This document shows, piece after piece, positions 1 through 12,627 of a DNA stretch of 64,000 nucleotides. Made by a program: the position numbers and the translations under genes. Under the pieces are notes generated by a model. It did not search any database and had not been told where the DNA came from. It saw nothing but the letters and a program-made list of their open reading frames with translations. Source of the stretch: Cichorium intybus (lineage: Eukaryota > Streptophyta > Magnoliopsida > Asterales > Asteraceae); the NCBI GenBank assembly GCA_023525715.1, contig CM042013.1:75561494-75625493 (forward strand), in the 5' to 3' direction. Each line of letters opens with the position of its first letter. Position 1 is the stretch's first letter.

Positions 1-1618
1 AGAATTAAAAACAACAAAAAATTATAAAATTCAAAAAATCCAAAAATATGTTTTTCCTTTTCAAAATTTAAGAAAAATCCAAAAATATGTCATTTTAATT
101 TCTTTAGTTAGTTTTCCTTTAATTTCACTCAAATTTGCACGATCGTCAATGTTCCCGATCTATACCAATTAGGAATACAGATCCAAATCTCTCATGTCAA
201 TGATGTGTTTCACTATCACCGTGATTTACTAAGATATTTCATTACCCTATCAATCGACGATGTATTGAGCTATACCGCTCATTGCTGAGATAAACAACTC
301 GTGCTGATGATTCTTATTGGTACACCACAATGAGTATAAAGCACTGACAACCTTTCTTAACCTAACCTCAAGTATTCTAAAACTTAACTTCTAGACACTT
401 TGGTTTAAGCCGCTCAGAGTCGAGAGTTACAAACTCTGTGCCGATGGTTATATTACGTACCGTAGTCTATCACACACACCAATCCATTCTTACCCATTAT
501 ATCTTCTGATGCAAGAAATAGACAGTTCATCAATTTTAAACCAAATGTTGATGATATTTCGCAACTCTATGCCAGTGATCTTTGCTATAACACCAATGGT
601 AAATGTGAGGCATCAATAACCTTTCTTACCTACAAGCCTTCTAATTTAGAGTTGGATGATTCAGTGTAATATATCATGCATTGATGACAATTCGCAAGTC
701 TAGCCGATGGGTATATCTCGTACCAAGATATATTACACGCTCATACCAATCTTAATCCATATTTTGTTCTAATTAAAATGTGCGTGATTCAATGTGGCTT
801 TACCTCGCATTGATGAAACATCGAAACTCTGGGTCAGTGATCGCTGTTGTTTACCACAATAGCTGTGAGACCACATCACTTCACCGGAACCCTAATTGGC
901 TCCATGATGGTACACTCCGCAGAGATTTAGATACCATTGAACGTCTCGCCAAGAGCCAAGTTAACTTGTTAACTTGTTAACTGCATTGAGATCTTTGATC
1001 AAGGATTTGGAGGGGCTAAAATCAAACGGCCATGAGTAGTTCTCTGATACTCAAATCAATCGCAGTGCGTTCCTCCGTGTTCACACAGATACTACGAGTA
1101 GTCTCCTTCTGAGCCAAGGCTGAGTCCTTGAACAACTGTAGCGAGAAGGGTCTTTCTGACTCTGTGACCCACAGGATTTTTTTTGGTCATCGTTCGTTTC
1201 ATGAAGCACCAGTTATCGTCAAAGACACTTAAATGAAGATTTTCAAGTGATAGAAAGAGAAGTGAAGTTCAATTTTCAACACAATCATTTCAACCCCAAA
1301 GAAAGGTGAAGCATAACTCTATGCGACAAGCTGCATTGAATTCCTCCTCAAACAGTTTTTGTTGCTACATTTTTACCTTAAGTGATCAAGAAGTGAAAAA
1401 GAAGATTGAGACTCCAAGTACTAGTCAAAGTCAAACTCAACGTTGGATGTACTATGTCAAAACCTATACAAGAAGTCTTTACACCTAAAGAGCGTTTAAC
1501 GTCAAATTTGAAAAAAGTCCAACTGTATTTCGCAGTCATGTCTTGATCGAGCAAAGAGCTAAAACCAACATCAAAAGTAAGTTGAAGAACAATGAAAGCA
1601 TTAAACCAAGGGGGATAT
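1..1618 (+). mobile_element. 3' non-coding region and PPT of a SIRE-like Ty1-copia element, copy 1
   Basis: This stretch lies between the RNase H end of a copia pol (seen in unit 2 at 16676-17113) and a polypurine tract at 1602-1615. A non-coding or env-like region of this size is typical of the SIRE/Maximus lineage. No long ORF survives. From about 285 to 960 it contains at least three diverged units of roughly 230 bp; the segments near 548-620 and 805-880 both carry the pattern CAGTGATC followed by ACCACAA or ACACCAA. The sense strand follows from the PPT and the adjoining LTR. Confidence 0.6.
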
Positions 1619-2300
1619 TGTTGGGACATAATTTTCTGGTTTAAGCTTTACATTTAAAAGGGATTAATTCGCAATTAAATGGGCATATTGGAGTTTTCGG
1701 TATTGGACCGAAAACCCCTGTGTTCTCGGTGGCTTCATGACCGAAATCTCAGAGATTTCTGTGGGCTAGGCTTGGCGTTTTCGTTGGACTCATGTGTCGA
1801 TGGGCTTAGGTTTAGGCGTAGGTATATATTGTATTTTAGCCGTCATTTTGTGTGCTTGATCTATTAGGAGGTTAGTGTGATTATTGAGAGAGTAGTCGAT
1901 CATCATAGGAATCTTATGTACCCGACTTTTGAGTAATCAAAGTGTGCATTGAAGATTAATTTGTGTGTTCTTGATTCATATTGTTTGTTTCGGATTTATA
2001 CTCGTTGGGATTCCGCACCAATCGAGTATTTGGATTGATACCGACTTAGATCTAAGGATTTGGGACTTACATATCCTAGTGATAATGAGTTAAGTGAATG
2101 AGACATGAGAAGTGAAAGTAGATAACACCAAGAGGTGTCTACTAAAAAGGTACATCACCAAACAATGAGAAATGGAATCAAGACTCTTAATAAGGATTTA
2201 GGAAGAAGTCTGAATTCTTGTAAGATTATGTAATTGTAAGCTAAGGTCGTTTCCCATATTAGTGATTCCGAGGACGGAATCCGTTTAAGGGGTAGATAAT
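1619..2300 (+). mobile_element. Copia 3' LTR, probably truncated on the right, copy 1
   Basis: The LTR starts TGTTGGGACATAATTTTC directly after the purine tract AAGGGGGATAT. It runs into the next element at 2301. No convincing right end (CA plus flanking duplication) and no tRNA-Met primer site were found, so the right boundary is open. The matching start in unit 2 is 18844. Confidence 0.55.
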
Positions 2301-4979
2301 TGTGACAACCAAAAATTTATTTATGCGTATAAGATACAATTTGACGCCTAAACATTTTGAGGATGTGCAAAAAGGTCAAATAAATGACTAAAAGTGAAAA
2401 GTTTATTGTGCAATCTTCAGAACTTTGGAGCTTTTGGACAGAAATTTAGAAAGGTATAAACTGATTTTGGTAAACCCTAGTTCCTAAATCCGAAAATTCC
2501 ACATGCATGTTGAGATTGAGCATAGATTCTTGTTTCTATCACTGCTGTGAGTAAAGAATCACATATGGAATGAAATTTTTGAGTAATGTGTTTGAAAACC
2601 CTGATGCATGTTTGAAAAAAGTTGAAATGATGAAGAAATTATGGTTGTATAACATTGATGGTTGAGTTTATGTTAGATATCATCTGTTTTGGGTTGGATT
2701 TTTGTTAGCCAAACCCAAAGATTTATATGGAATTGGTATAAAATGAGTTTTGGTGTCAAGAATAAAGTATTAAGTGAATATCGGATCATGTCAAAGCTAA
2801 ACTTTTGGTGTTATTGCATCATTCCAAACTATAACATCTAAAGTGATGATTTTTTGGGTTTTGAAATAGTTAAAGAAAGTAAATATCGTTGATTTTCTGT
2901 TCTGGTCAAACTTGACCATGAAATGGGACTTTTCAATATGTTTGATACTTGTAATATATTCGTTTAGAAATATGAGAAATGAAGGTTATAAAATCGGTAC
3001 TTGTGAGATCTTTATGTTATGACTAAAAGATTGTATATATACGATATTTAAAGTGCTAGTTTAAAAGTGAAACAAAAGTTGATTTGAATTATGTTGGTCA
3101 ATTGTGAAGATTGGAATGGAATTATAAATTCAACCCTTTACGGGGACGATTTTAGTATATGTAAAAAGTAGTGTTTAAAAGAACATAAAACTGAATTGGA
3201 ATGATATTTATGAAGTGTTGGGAATGTATTGGCGTCAAAATAATATGTTTTCAACAGTTTCTATTTTTAGAAAGTTTATTCGTTGAAATTGGCCAAAATG
3301 ACATCAGCGGGTAAAATGAAGATGTTTTGACATCTAACCATAGAAATAAGTTTATAAAGATGTAAAAATTAGAAAGTTGTTGAAATAACCATGTAGAACC
3401 CGAAAATATTATTTTTGGTCAAAGTGGGACAAAAGGGGTAAAATTGTCCAAAATGGTTATTATGCTTTAAGAGTCATACCTAACCATTGGAATGGACTTA
3501 GATAGTGATCAGAAGTAGTTCAAGAATTTTTAGACACATGTTGTATGTTTAGTCGTCTAATAAGTTCTAATCTCTTATTGGACCAATAGAGATTGAAGGA
3601 CGCATGGGAATTACGAAAGCCTAGAATTATGTGGACTAGTACAAGAGATGGGTGGATTAGTGTAGCTAGATGTACCTAGCTACTAAGGTGAGTACATGTG
3701 GCTTTTTCCCACTATGGGGTACTTGGTAAATTGATGACAAAGCTTTTACGTAGCTTTTGAATATTAAATGACATGCAATTCGTTCTATGTATTTTTTTTA
3801 TTATGAAAGTTTTATATGATGATTTTGAAAGTATGTTCTGACATCAAGCCTACTCTATTATTGAAAGATCGTTTTGGCTTCAAGCCTACTATGCTTATGA
3901 AAGATTTAAATTGTTAATGTTTATATTATTGTACATGCGTCTCATGGCATTGTGTGATATTTTGTACAAAAGAAAAGCAGTGTTCTTACGCATGCATAGA
4001 GTGTGAATGCATATGAGTCGAGTAAGTTCCGGACACGTCCCCGTAACTGTACACCAAGACTCTACTGGGATGGTACCTCCCGTCGCGAAGTAGAAGTCTC
4101 CTAAGATGCCATTATAGGAAGATTTATTCTCCTATTTTGGTAAGCTCTTGGTCTTTATAGACCTTAAGATGAGGTATATAACCGTAACCTATTGTCACAA
4201 AAGTGATTTGGTATTTTAGACCTTAAGATGCGGGTAGGCTAACTCGTAAGCTGCATTTGTGTGAGACTCATGCATTACATACTTGCATTTTGAATGAATT
4301 ATGACTATTTGAAAAAGAAAAATAAACTGTTTCTATACAAAAGTGTATTTGTATGACTCAACTTTTAAAGAAGTTTTGGAAATAAAGAATAGCTTATATG
4401 GGTTTATTTTTGCAAAGAATTTTGGAAGTAGATGTTGTCTATATGACTTAGATTTTAATGAAGTTTTTGGAAAGTAAATGTCATTTATATGACTTATTTT
4501 GAAAGGGATTTTGAAAAGAAATACGCCAAATATATGATATTTCTTATACAACATTTTTAATAATGTTTTGAGTCTAAAACCCATGTAGCTCATGAGATGT
4601 TTTCGTCTTACGTATTTTATTTTATGCCATGTATCCCATGTTTTAGACACGAGAGATAGGAGCAAGTAGATGACCTGAAGAAATTAGGATGTTAGATGGA
4701 GAGAACCTTTGCTGATGTACTGGTTTGTACTCCTAACTTCTTTTCTATGGTTTAGTTTTCTATGAAGTTGTAACCCCTGTAGTTGTTCAAACATTTGTAC
4801 AACTTAATTGTCTTTGTTGGGACCGAAAATTTAAGACATGACACGACGTCATGAGAAAAGTTTTTAAAATATGACATTTTGTTATATAAAGAAACACGTT
4901 TTTTTTAAATATGAGATTTTTTTTCAACATTAAATTTTATATTACACCATTTATGGTGTATGAAAATCGGGGCGTTACA
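2301..4979 (+). mobile_element. Solo LTR, probably Ty3-gypsy, copy 1
   Basis: A 2.68-kb block begins TGTGACAACC and ends GGGGCGTTACA, giving matched TG..CA ends with short inverted termini TGTGAC/GTTACA. No coding sequence lies inside. The stretch around 4020-4250, with a repeated 'ccttaagatg' motif, resembles LTRs of large plant gypsy elements. The flanks (ATAAT left, CTTTA right) do not match, so this may be a recombinant between two elements rather than a clean solo LTR. The unit-2 copy is 19525-22202. Superfamily is inferred from length and ends only. Confidence 0.5.
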
Positions 4980-6701
4980 CTTTATTTGTTCGAGCTTTTG
5001 AACAAAAAATAAATTTGTGAAAGGCAATTCAGGTATGGGTTTTTCTAGGAAATGAAACCTGTGAGGAAAAGATTTTTGATATCATTGAGGGGATGAAGTT
5101 TGAAGCTCGTGTGATAATGGCTATTTGCTTGAAGTCCCACGGATGGTGCCAAATGATGTGACATCGGATATGCTCTTGGAGCAAATCTAGAGTTAGAGCA
5201 TGATAACCATATGAAGGGTTCCCGAATAGAATCCTAGTTACAATCACAGAAGACAATCGTTAGAACCACCCCTGGGCATGTGCCCTAGGAGCAGGCTTCG
5301 ACGATTAAGTCAAATCGGTATGAGAGATGGGATGGTTTCTCTTGGTTGAAGAGAACCATCATGGTGAGGTGTATGTGTGTAGAGAGTAGAGAGGTAGATG
5401 TGGGGAAAGTAACAATGTCCTCCATGAAGGAGAGAACATTCTATTTATAGGGTAAGTGAAGGGACAATTAGGTCAGGCCTAGCTAGCCGGAGGCAATGCT
5501 GTCAAGTAGATCTACCAAGCGGGTTGTCATGCTATGCGGCCAGGTAGTACCCTTAAGCAGTTGTCAAGAAACACTGCCATGCTATGTAGGTCTGCCAATG
5601 GACCTAACACTATTAAGTTCCCCTAGTCTAATGTGATTGGTTTGCTGCGAATGACTTTGGACTGGATACCACTACATAAGTGATACGCCATCATAGTTAA
5701 TAAACGTAAACTAAAAGTATATCTTTTTCAAAGTGATGAATATCTGCTTCCTCATTAATATATCCTATATATGTTATTATTATTCCATATACATAGAAAA
5801 GTAAGACTAATTGTATAATGATTATAATAAATGTGATTTAAAGTAACATGTTTAAGAAATTAACATGTTTTATTAAGGTGTAGCTTTCAGTAGTTCAACC
5901 TTAACTTCATCTTGCGTCTCTGAAATTATAACTTGTTCCCCCTAAATAGAATGCGCATCATCCTTTATAATCGATAATTCATATCCAAAGAAAAAACATA
6001 AACAAAGAGCAATTAGTAGCGCTGGGGAGAATATCCATTCTTAGTAACAGGTTGAAGAAGCTTACATTATATATTTAGACAACATCTTTCGGTACGTGAA
6101 GCTGAAAATGCTTTAAATATGACACTGTTTAACACATTAACCTGCTGATAACGAGGTCGCAATTTATGAAGTGACAGACAATGGTTACCGTATGCATCTA
6201 TGGAAATTGGGAACATGGTGATGAATGAAGGAGAAGAAGTTGCAGCCGTGTCTGAGAACTATACACCAAAAGTTGTAACTTCTACAATTTAAGTGTGGTT
6301 TTATAACTATTAGATAGGGATACAACACGTTTAGGATTGTTTTCCAGTTTTGATCTAACGACTGCAAATGAGGCGACAGTTTCTTAACTAAATGTGGTCG
6401 TATATAACTATAATTTTTTGGGGGATAATGAGAGGGAAATTGTCGTGTATTTTGTTTTTTTTTTCACTTTGGACATTTATTCATAACGAACATTTTTGTA
6501 AATGATGAATTTTTATAGTAAATAACAGAGTTTTACAACATAAAATTATCATAAATTTCAAAAAGCTACAAATTTTAATGATATATATTATGTATGACGT
6601 AGTTCATCTACCATTAAAGATTACTAATGACAGATCATTCTCCCGGTAGTGAATGGCCCACTTGGATTTGTAAGATAACTATAACTACTTTTATATATAT
6701 A
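4980..6701. other. Unclassified non-coding DNA, copy 1
   Basis: No reading frame resembles a known protein and all ORFs are shorter than 80 codons. The stretch around 5400-5640 is less AT-rich and looks like part of an old LTR or untranslated region, but no termini were found. Present in unit 2 at 22203-23913. Confidence 0.4.
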
Positions 6702-7025
6702 CTAGTCGAATGCCCGCGCGTTGCGCAGGAAGAAAATTATGTATTTTTATAATATAGACAAATACATATTATTCTTATACTATTTTTAAAAAGATTATAA
6801 ACATATCCTCATTATTTTCAATTATTTGATGATAGATATATGTATCAAATTACTGAAAGATAAAAAAAAATTATAACATGTATGATGAATAAACACAACC
6901 AAATAAAATTAAAAATAACATGATTAAAGAAAAAATACTTATCTCGAACCACATTATTTTAATAGCATCCACCTACAGATTATGCATGGATATAATTTCT
7001 ATTTAATTTCAGTTAATTTTTTACT

Positions 7026-7050
7026 TTTAGGGTTTAGGGTTTAGGGTTTA
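7026..7050 (+). repeat. Short interstitial telomere-like repeat
   Basis: Three and a half perfect copies of the plant telomere unit TTTAGGG lie inside the Helitron. Such short tracts (telo boxes) also occur in promoters of translation-related genes. Confidence 0.85.
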
Positions 7051-7224
7051 TAAAAACTAATTATTCGGCCAAGTTTCAATTTAAAATAATTTATTTAAAC
7101 TAAGAGTATTTTTTCCTTTTACCACATGCATTTGAAACATCCATGGCCTTTCAAATTCTCACTTAATATAATCAATTTATTAATTTAAATTTTTTTACCC
7201 TATTAATTTGAGATTTTTTTCTTT

Positions 7225-7276
7225 ATCTCACATTGCTTCACATACATATATGATCTTTTGTCTTTCTCTTATATAA
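7225..7276 (+). promoter_or_regulatory. U-snRNA-type promoter module 1 (weak USE plus TATA)
   Basis: ATCTCACATTG resembles the plant upstream sequence element RTCCCACATCG with two mismatches. TTATATAA starts at 7269 after a 33-bp gap. Plant snRNA genes read by RNA polymerase II have a USE-TATA gap of about 33-34 bp. Confidence 0.4.
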
Positions 7277-7837
7277 TACAATTCATTTGCTTTCATTATC
7301 CTTAAGCGGCCTTTTTCTTTTGTATCAACTAAACCATCATTTATAATGCAATATATGACTCGTTTTCTATGAACCTACTGATATGCGATAAAAACACAGA
7401 GCTTATTGGCTTTTGTTTCCTGCCTGTCTGCTACCAATCTCATTCAACCACCATCATGTGTATTATTTCTTTTAAGTTCAATTTAATATGTATAATCACA
7501 TAATATATGTAAGTGTTTTCCGCTTATTTTCAATCACTTTTAATTTAATACACAAATCTCAAAGTTATTAGCGTAAGGGATAAAACATCATCATCCGTAA
7601 TATATGTAAAGCTCAACTTCATTAAAATAAAAATAATAGAACTTTAAGTTATATATTCCATTGAAGTTTAATATTTGGAAACGTTTTTGACAATACAAAA
7701 TGACTAATGGTTTATGTAACTGTTTCAACTATGAGGGAGACTTTTATTCATATAATAAAAAGTTTTTTAAGTTGATTTATCATGACGATATAGGTTCAAA
7801 CTATCCTTCATATTGTGTTATTTTATATCATTTTCTC

Positions 7838-7888
7838 ATCCCACATCGCTTAAGAAACACAATTGAATGGAAATCAAACATCTATAAG
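7838..7888 (+). promoter_or_regulatory. U-snRNA-type promoter module 2 (perfect USE plus TATA)
   Basis: ATCCCACATCG at 7838-7848 matches the plant USE consensus exactly. TATAAG at 7883-7888 follows after 34 bp, the Pol II snRNA spacing. No snRNA-like sequence follows, so this is an orphan promoter module or a look-alike. Confidence 0.6.
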
Positions 7889-7910
7889 TAAATAGATTAA
7901 TACACATCTC

Positions 7911-7960
7911 ATCCCACATTGCTTAAGAAACAAATTTTAAGGGAAAGCAAGCTCTATAAG
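7911..7960 (+). promoter_or_regulatory. U-snRNA-type promoter module 3
   Basis: ATCCCACATTG (one mismatch to the USE) is followed 33 bp later by TATAAG at 7955-7960. It is a diverged tandem copy of module 2, sharing GCTTAAGAAACA after the USE, and starts 73 bp downstream of it. Confidence 0.55.
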
Positions 7961-9008
7961 TAAAGAGTGTAAAACCATTTCTCTCATATATTTGTTCTTC
8001 TGTGTCTTTGATTGTAACCACCTTAAGCATTGGGTGCAACATTTCATAGACTATTGATTCTAATTTTAGGTTCGATTTCATAAAATTTGGATGGGTGCGT
8101 ACCAGCGCCCTTTTATTTTATTTTTTTAAAAATATTCAAACTAATGTGGTACATGATAACAATGCATATTAAATCATGTTTAATAAAAGAATTCTATTAT
8201 AAGATTTAGATAAATATTCATAGATATATATGTTTGAACTTTAAAAATGTTCGAATATTTACGATTCAATTTTTTTATATATACCTTATTAAATCGAAAA
8301 ATTGCTTGCAACGTTGTCATCATCAAATTGAAATATGATACATGACATACGATGAACTTACAACCCAATCGGGTTTTAATAGTTTTTAACTCATTTTAAT
8401 ATTCATATTTTTAGTTTCAATACTTTTGAAAGCTAAAACAAAATAGTAGAGTTCTTTGAAACTTTGAGCCGAAAATAGGTTTTTACGATAAATTGACCCG
8501 TAATCAACAATATACTTTGAAAACCATGTTATGATCAAGATATAATGATAAGAGAACCGATGTGTGAAGCAATGTGATACAATTAAAAAAACATCAAATT
8601 AATGTGGTAAAAGGTAAATAGTTTATCTTGAAACATTGTTTTCTTTACTTTTTTTATAATAGACACACACATATAATGGTTCAATTTAAGTTGTTTGATA
8701 AATGCTGAAACGTTCGCTACTGAAATTTTTTTATGTATATACATCGCGGTGAATCTAAAAAAGTAAGCACATTTGTCACATATTTACTACAACATACTTT
8801 AAACGTGTAACGCAATAAATTTTTAAAAGTTTTTAGTAATACCCGTCTTTATTTTTTAGATCTAATAGTTTTGAACTCCAAAACCAAATAGTAGAATCAT
8901 TTAAAACTTTGACAAATTTTGATAAAATGACCACTAACAAATAATAGTTGAAAGTGATAAGTCATACTATGATCAAGATTGATGGATCATGGATGCAAAT
9001 GAATGATA

Positions 9009-9060
9009 TTATATAAACAAAAGAGGAAATGAGATATATATGTGTTGAGCAATGTGGGAC
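9009..9060 (-). promoter_or_regulatory. U-snRNA-type promoter module 4, opposite strand
   Basis: On the minus strand GTCCCACATTG (9060-9050) is followed after 34 bp by TATATAA (9015-9009). It faces modules 1-3. A weaker fifth site at 8580-8570 (GTATCACATTG) has a TATA-like run only 24 bp away, the spacing of Pol III-type U6 genes, but its USE is poor. Confidence 0.5.
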
Positions 9061-9173
9061 AAAGAAAAACTATTCAAATTAGTAAGCATTATAAAAAGAT
9101 ATTTGAAAAGTCATTGGAAATATGAAAGGACATAGGAGTTTCAAATGAATGTGGTGCTTTGGAATATGCCTCT

Positions 9174-9280
<107 letters not shown>

Positions 9281-9808
9281 GTTAGATTTAAGCTAAATAA
9301 TATAATTTCCTTAGATAATACAACACACAACTCAATTTGGCAATCAAACTATTTTGACCGGTGTAACTTGTCTTCTGCATAAAATGAACAGATTTAGAGG
9401 GTGTTTGAGATTGCTTTTTGAACTCAAAAAGTGATTTTTGGCAAAAGTGTGTGGCAAAAAAAGTTTTCAAAAAAGTGTTTAGATTAACTTTTATGATGGA
9501 AAATGTCAATAAGTTAGATAAGTCGTTTTTTAAAAAATGTTTGACTTAACTTATATATGTAAAATGACTAAAAATGATATGCTTACATACTTAGAACAAT
9601 TACTACTTTTAAATGGAGACAGTATATGTTGAACAAGAGGATGTAAACAAATAAAAGGGTTTGGTGTATTATTTATGAGGAGTATCTTTGTCTTTCGATA
9701 TCAAAATTTAAAAGCCAATTGAAAAAATAAGAATACAGCTACTTCTTAAAAATGACTGGTGTATCACGTTTCCTAGTACGATTTCTGTTTTGGGTTTTGT
9801 TTTTCAAA

Positions 9809-12549
9809 ATGGCTGGTGTATCACCAGGATTAATTCCTGATCCAACTTCATCATTAGAAACTGATGATCTGCCAGGAAATCAAATTCTTTTGTTTTCTGC
9901 ACAAAGTTTTATAGATCCTGAAATTACTTTCCATATGGTTGAAAAAAGAATAAAAAACATAAAAAATAAACAACCAAGGATTTTCAAACAACCTTCTATT
10001 AGAAATACATTGCTGGCAACATCGATCGACAGAAGCATACAAAAAAGAAAATTTGCTATTAACCAAAAACGGTTTGCTGCTTCAACTGAGTCTATTGATG
10101 TTTTGAAGAAATCTAATTCGCCAAAATACCGTGAACATATGCTAGACACCCTTTCTCAAAAGATTATACATGCGGCTGACACAACCAACTCGTTTAAACA
10201 AGCCTCTGAAGATGATGGCAAATATTCTGATCATGCTTGAAAATGCCATATGAATTACCCTCTTGAGATGAGAAACGGAATGGTTGAGGAATATTCTACA
10301 TCTGAAGAAAACGATGGTGACAAAGGGGGCACGGTTAAACAAGTTTCTGAAGATAGTGGCATTATATGTCATCGGGTTAACAAGTCGGTGAAACAACTCT
10401 CTGAAGATGGTCGCAAAGATGGCACAAGCAACTCCTTTAAACAATTTTCTGAAGATGGGGAGATGATTGAAGGAATGAGCACGGAATACTCTTCATCTGA
10501 AGAGAACGATGATAAAGAAGAAAATTCGCTCCATGACCCTATGCTTGATCTATCCACCAACAACGACGACTATATTCAGCCACACTTCACGAACGGGGTA
10601 ACCAACACTTCTTCTATCATCGGCCATGCTGGTGGTGATGCTTCTCTCTTGGTTACCGGAATATCCGCTCAAAAGTCTGCTATACGTGATGGCCACGCTC
10701 CAACGGTCATCACCTCAACTTCTCTCATCGGCCAAGGTATACCCGAACATGCTTCTTTAAATTATGAAAGTGGGAGTGCTAATGGAATATTTAAGTTAAA
10801 GGCTAAGAACAAGGTACATGTTAGTGGGAATAATCTTGAAAAGGACAAAAGTGACCATGCTTATGTCTCCACTAGGGTAGACAAAGAACCATGCTTTACC
10901 TTTCCCAATATTTTAACACCTACAACTTGTGAGTTTAATAATCCTATTCTTGCCAAACATACCATCGGCTCTTCTTCATCTCATCCGATCAAGAAAAAGC
11001 ATGGCCCAAACCCTACTAATCTTCCTTCTCTATTGGGCCTTCCTAAGCCTTCTTCTCATTTGGATCACCTTAAGCCCAACTTAGCCTTTAATCCAATGTT
11101 TTCTAATAAGCCCAACAAATCTATCATAAAACAAACTAATATTATTGGTAATATGGAATCTGAAAACAAAATTAATAATGCTTGGTCCCGTAAACTCCCG
11201 ATGCTCGTTAACTCTCAAGCTAATATATTAAGTGGTTCGAACAAACACTCTAGCGAGAATTTTCCATTCATCCCTAACTTAAGTAATGAAGTTGACGTGC
11301 CTGTTGATATACCGGTAACAGTAGTTAATAAAATCTGTGAAACTCATAAACGGACCATTTGTGGTTATTTTGTGGGATGTAAAATGTACTATTCGGATAT
11401 CCGTTCTATCGCTTCTAAGATGTGGTCCCAACATGGTCTAGAGGATGTTTTATTAAATGGTAATGGAGTTTATTTGTTTAAATTTAACAACGACCAAGGT
11501 CTACAACATGTAATAACCCACGGTCCATGGACTTTTAGGGGTGCCCCCATTGTCATGCAAAAATGGAGACCCGGACTTAGCATTCATAGAAACAACCATG
11601 ACAAACTTCCTCTATGGATTAAAATACATGACATCCCTTATGAGACATGGAGTGAGGAAGGCTTAAGTCACATTGCTTCTAAAATTGGAAAGCCGCTTGC
11701 CATGGACTCTTATACGGCAAACATGTGCACTTATGCTGCTGGTAAAGCCGTTTATGCACGTGTACTCCTAGAAGTACCCACGCGTCCCACATGGGTTGAC
11801 AAAGTGATGATCCGAATCCCTGATCCCGATACTCTTGAATTTTCTACTCATACTCTTAGAGTTGAATATGAATGGAAACCGCCTATGTGCTCCCATTGTA
11901 AGGTGTTTGGTCATGAAACACATGTGTGTGTGTGCAAGTTATTGCTAAAGCTAATGCTACTTCTCCCACAATTACGGATAAGGTAGAACAACCTCAATTT
12001 TCTACCAGTATAGATAAAAGTGATCATTTTATTACGGTTTCAAAAAAGAAAAATTATTCAAAACATGATTCTAAAAATGACAAGAAAAACAATGAATCTT
12101 CTAAAAGTCATCCGAGTGGAAAATACCAAAACACTTCGCAAGAAAACAATTTTTCCAAAAAAAATAATAAATTTAAAACTAATAGAAATAAGTCGCGATT
12201 TGAGTTCCGCCCGGTTCCTAATAAGAACCGGCCCCCCATTCCCCCCCCCCCCCCTTCTGATAATCCCCCACCCGGTTTCCCTACCCCCATCGTCCGCCTT
12301 TCTTCCACCACGCCCCCGAAACAGTCTGTGCGCTCCACTCCTATCTTCAATGCATTCTCCGTTTTTGAGAGTTGTTCAATCGACATCACAGATCATCCCA
12401 ATTCCACTTCCCCCCTCCCCCCTACGCATGCTCCCTCCCCCATTATTTCTAATGATTTTGTCACGGATACTAATAGCCTATTCGACGATGATAATTGCAT
12501 TGAGGTCGACTCTGATGATGGGGAAACTGCCCAGTTTCATTGTAGGTGA
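9809..12549 (+). pseudogene. LINE ORF1 (DUF4283 plus CCHC zinc knuckle), copy 1, broken
   Basis: ORF1 of plant L1-type LINEs codes for an RNA-binding protein of the element RNP. An ATG at 9752 lies inside the host target duplication, so 9809 (MAGVSPGL) is the first start belonging to the element. The frame is open to TGA at 10238-10240 and resumes in the same frame from 10250 to 11986. The DUF4283-like part (GPWTFRGAPIVMQKW, WIKIHDIPYETW) precedes a knuckle CSHCKVFGHETHVC near 11888-11929. At the TG run after the knuckle the frame changes and a Lys/Ser/Pro-rich tail follows at 11926-12549. An extra T near 12538 removes the natural end. The region before the DUF holds four KQxSED motifs and two EYSTSEEND-type acidic repeats, on both sides of the TGA. 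Confidence 0.85.
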
Positions 12550-12627
12550 TATTGGATCCCCTCATGATCACCTTATGATAGCTCCGGCGTCCGAGCTGAT
12601 GGACTCCACCACCCTCTCGGTTTCTAT

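Noticed and set aside
7838..7990. A real U-snRNA gene downstream of the USE/TATA module
   Set aside because: No snRNA, U6 or snoRNA-like sequence follows the expected start.
9752..9808. ATG at 9752 as ORF1 start
   Set aside because: It lies in the host target duplication; the element's own first ATG is 9809.
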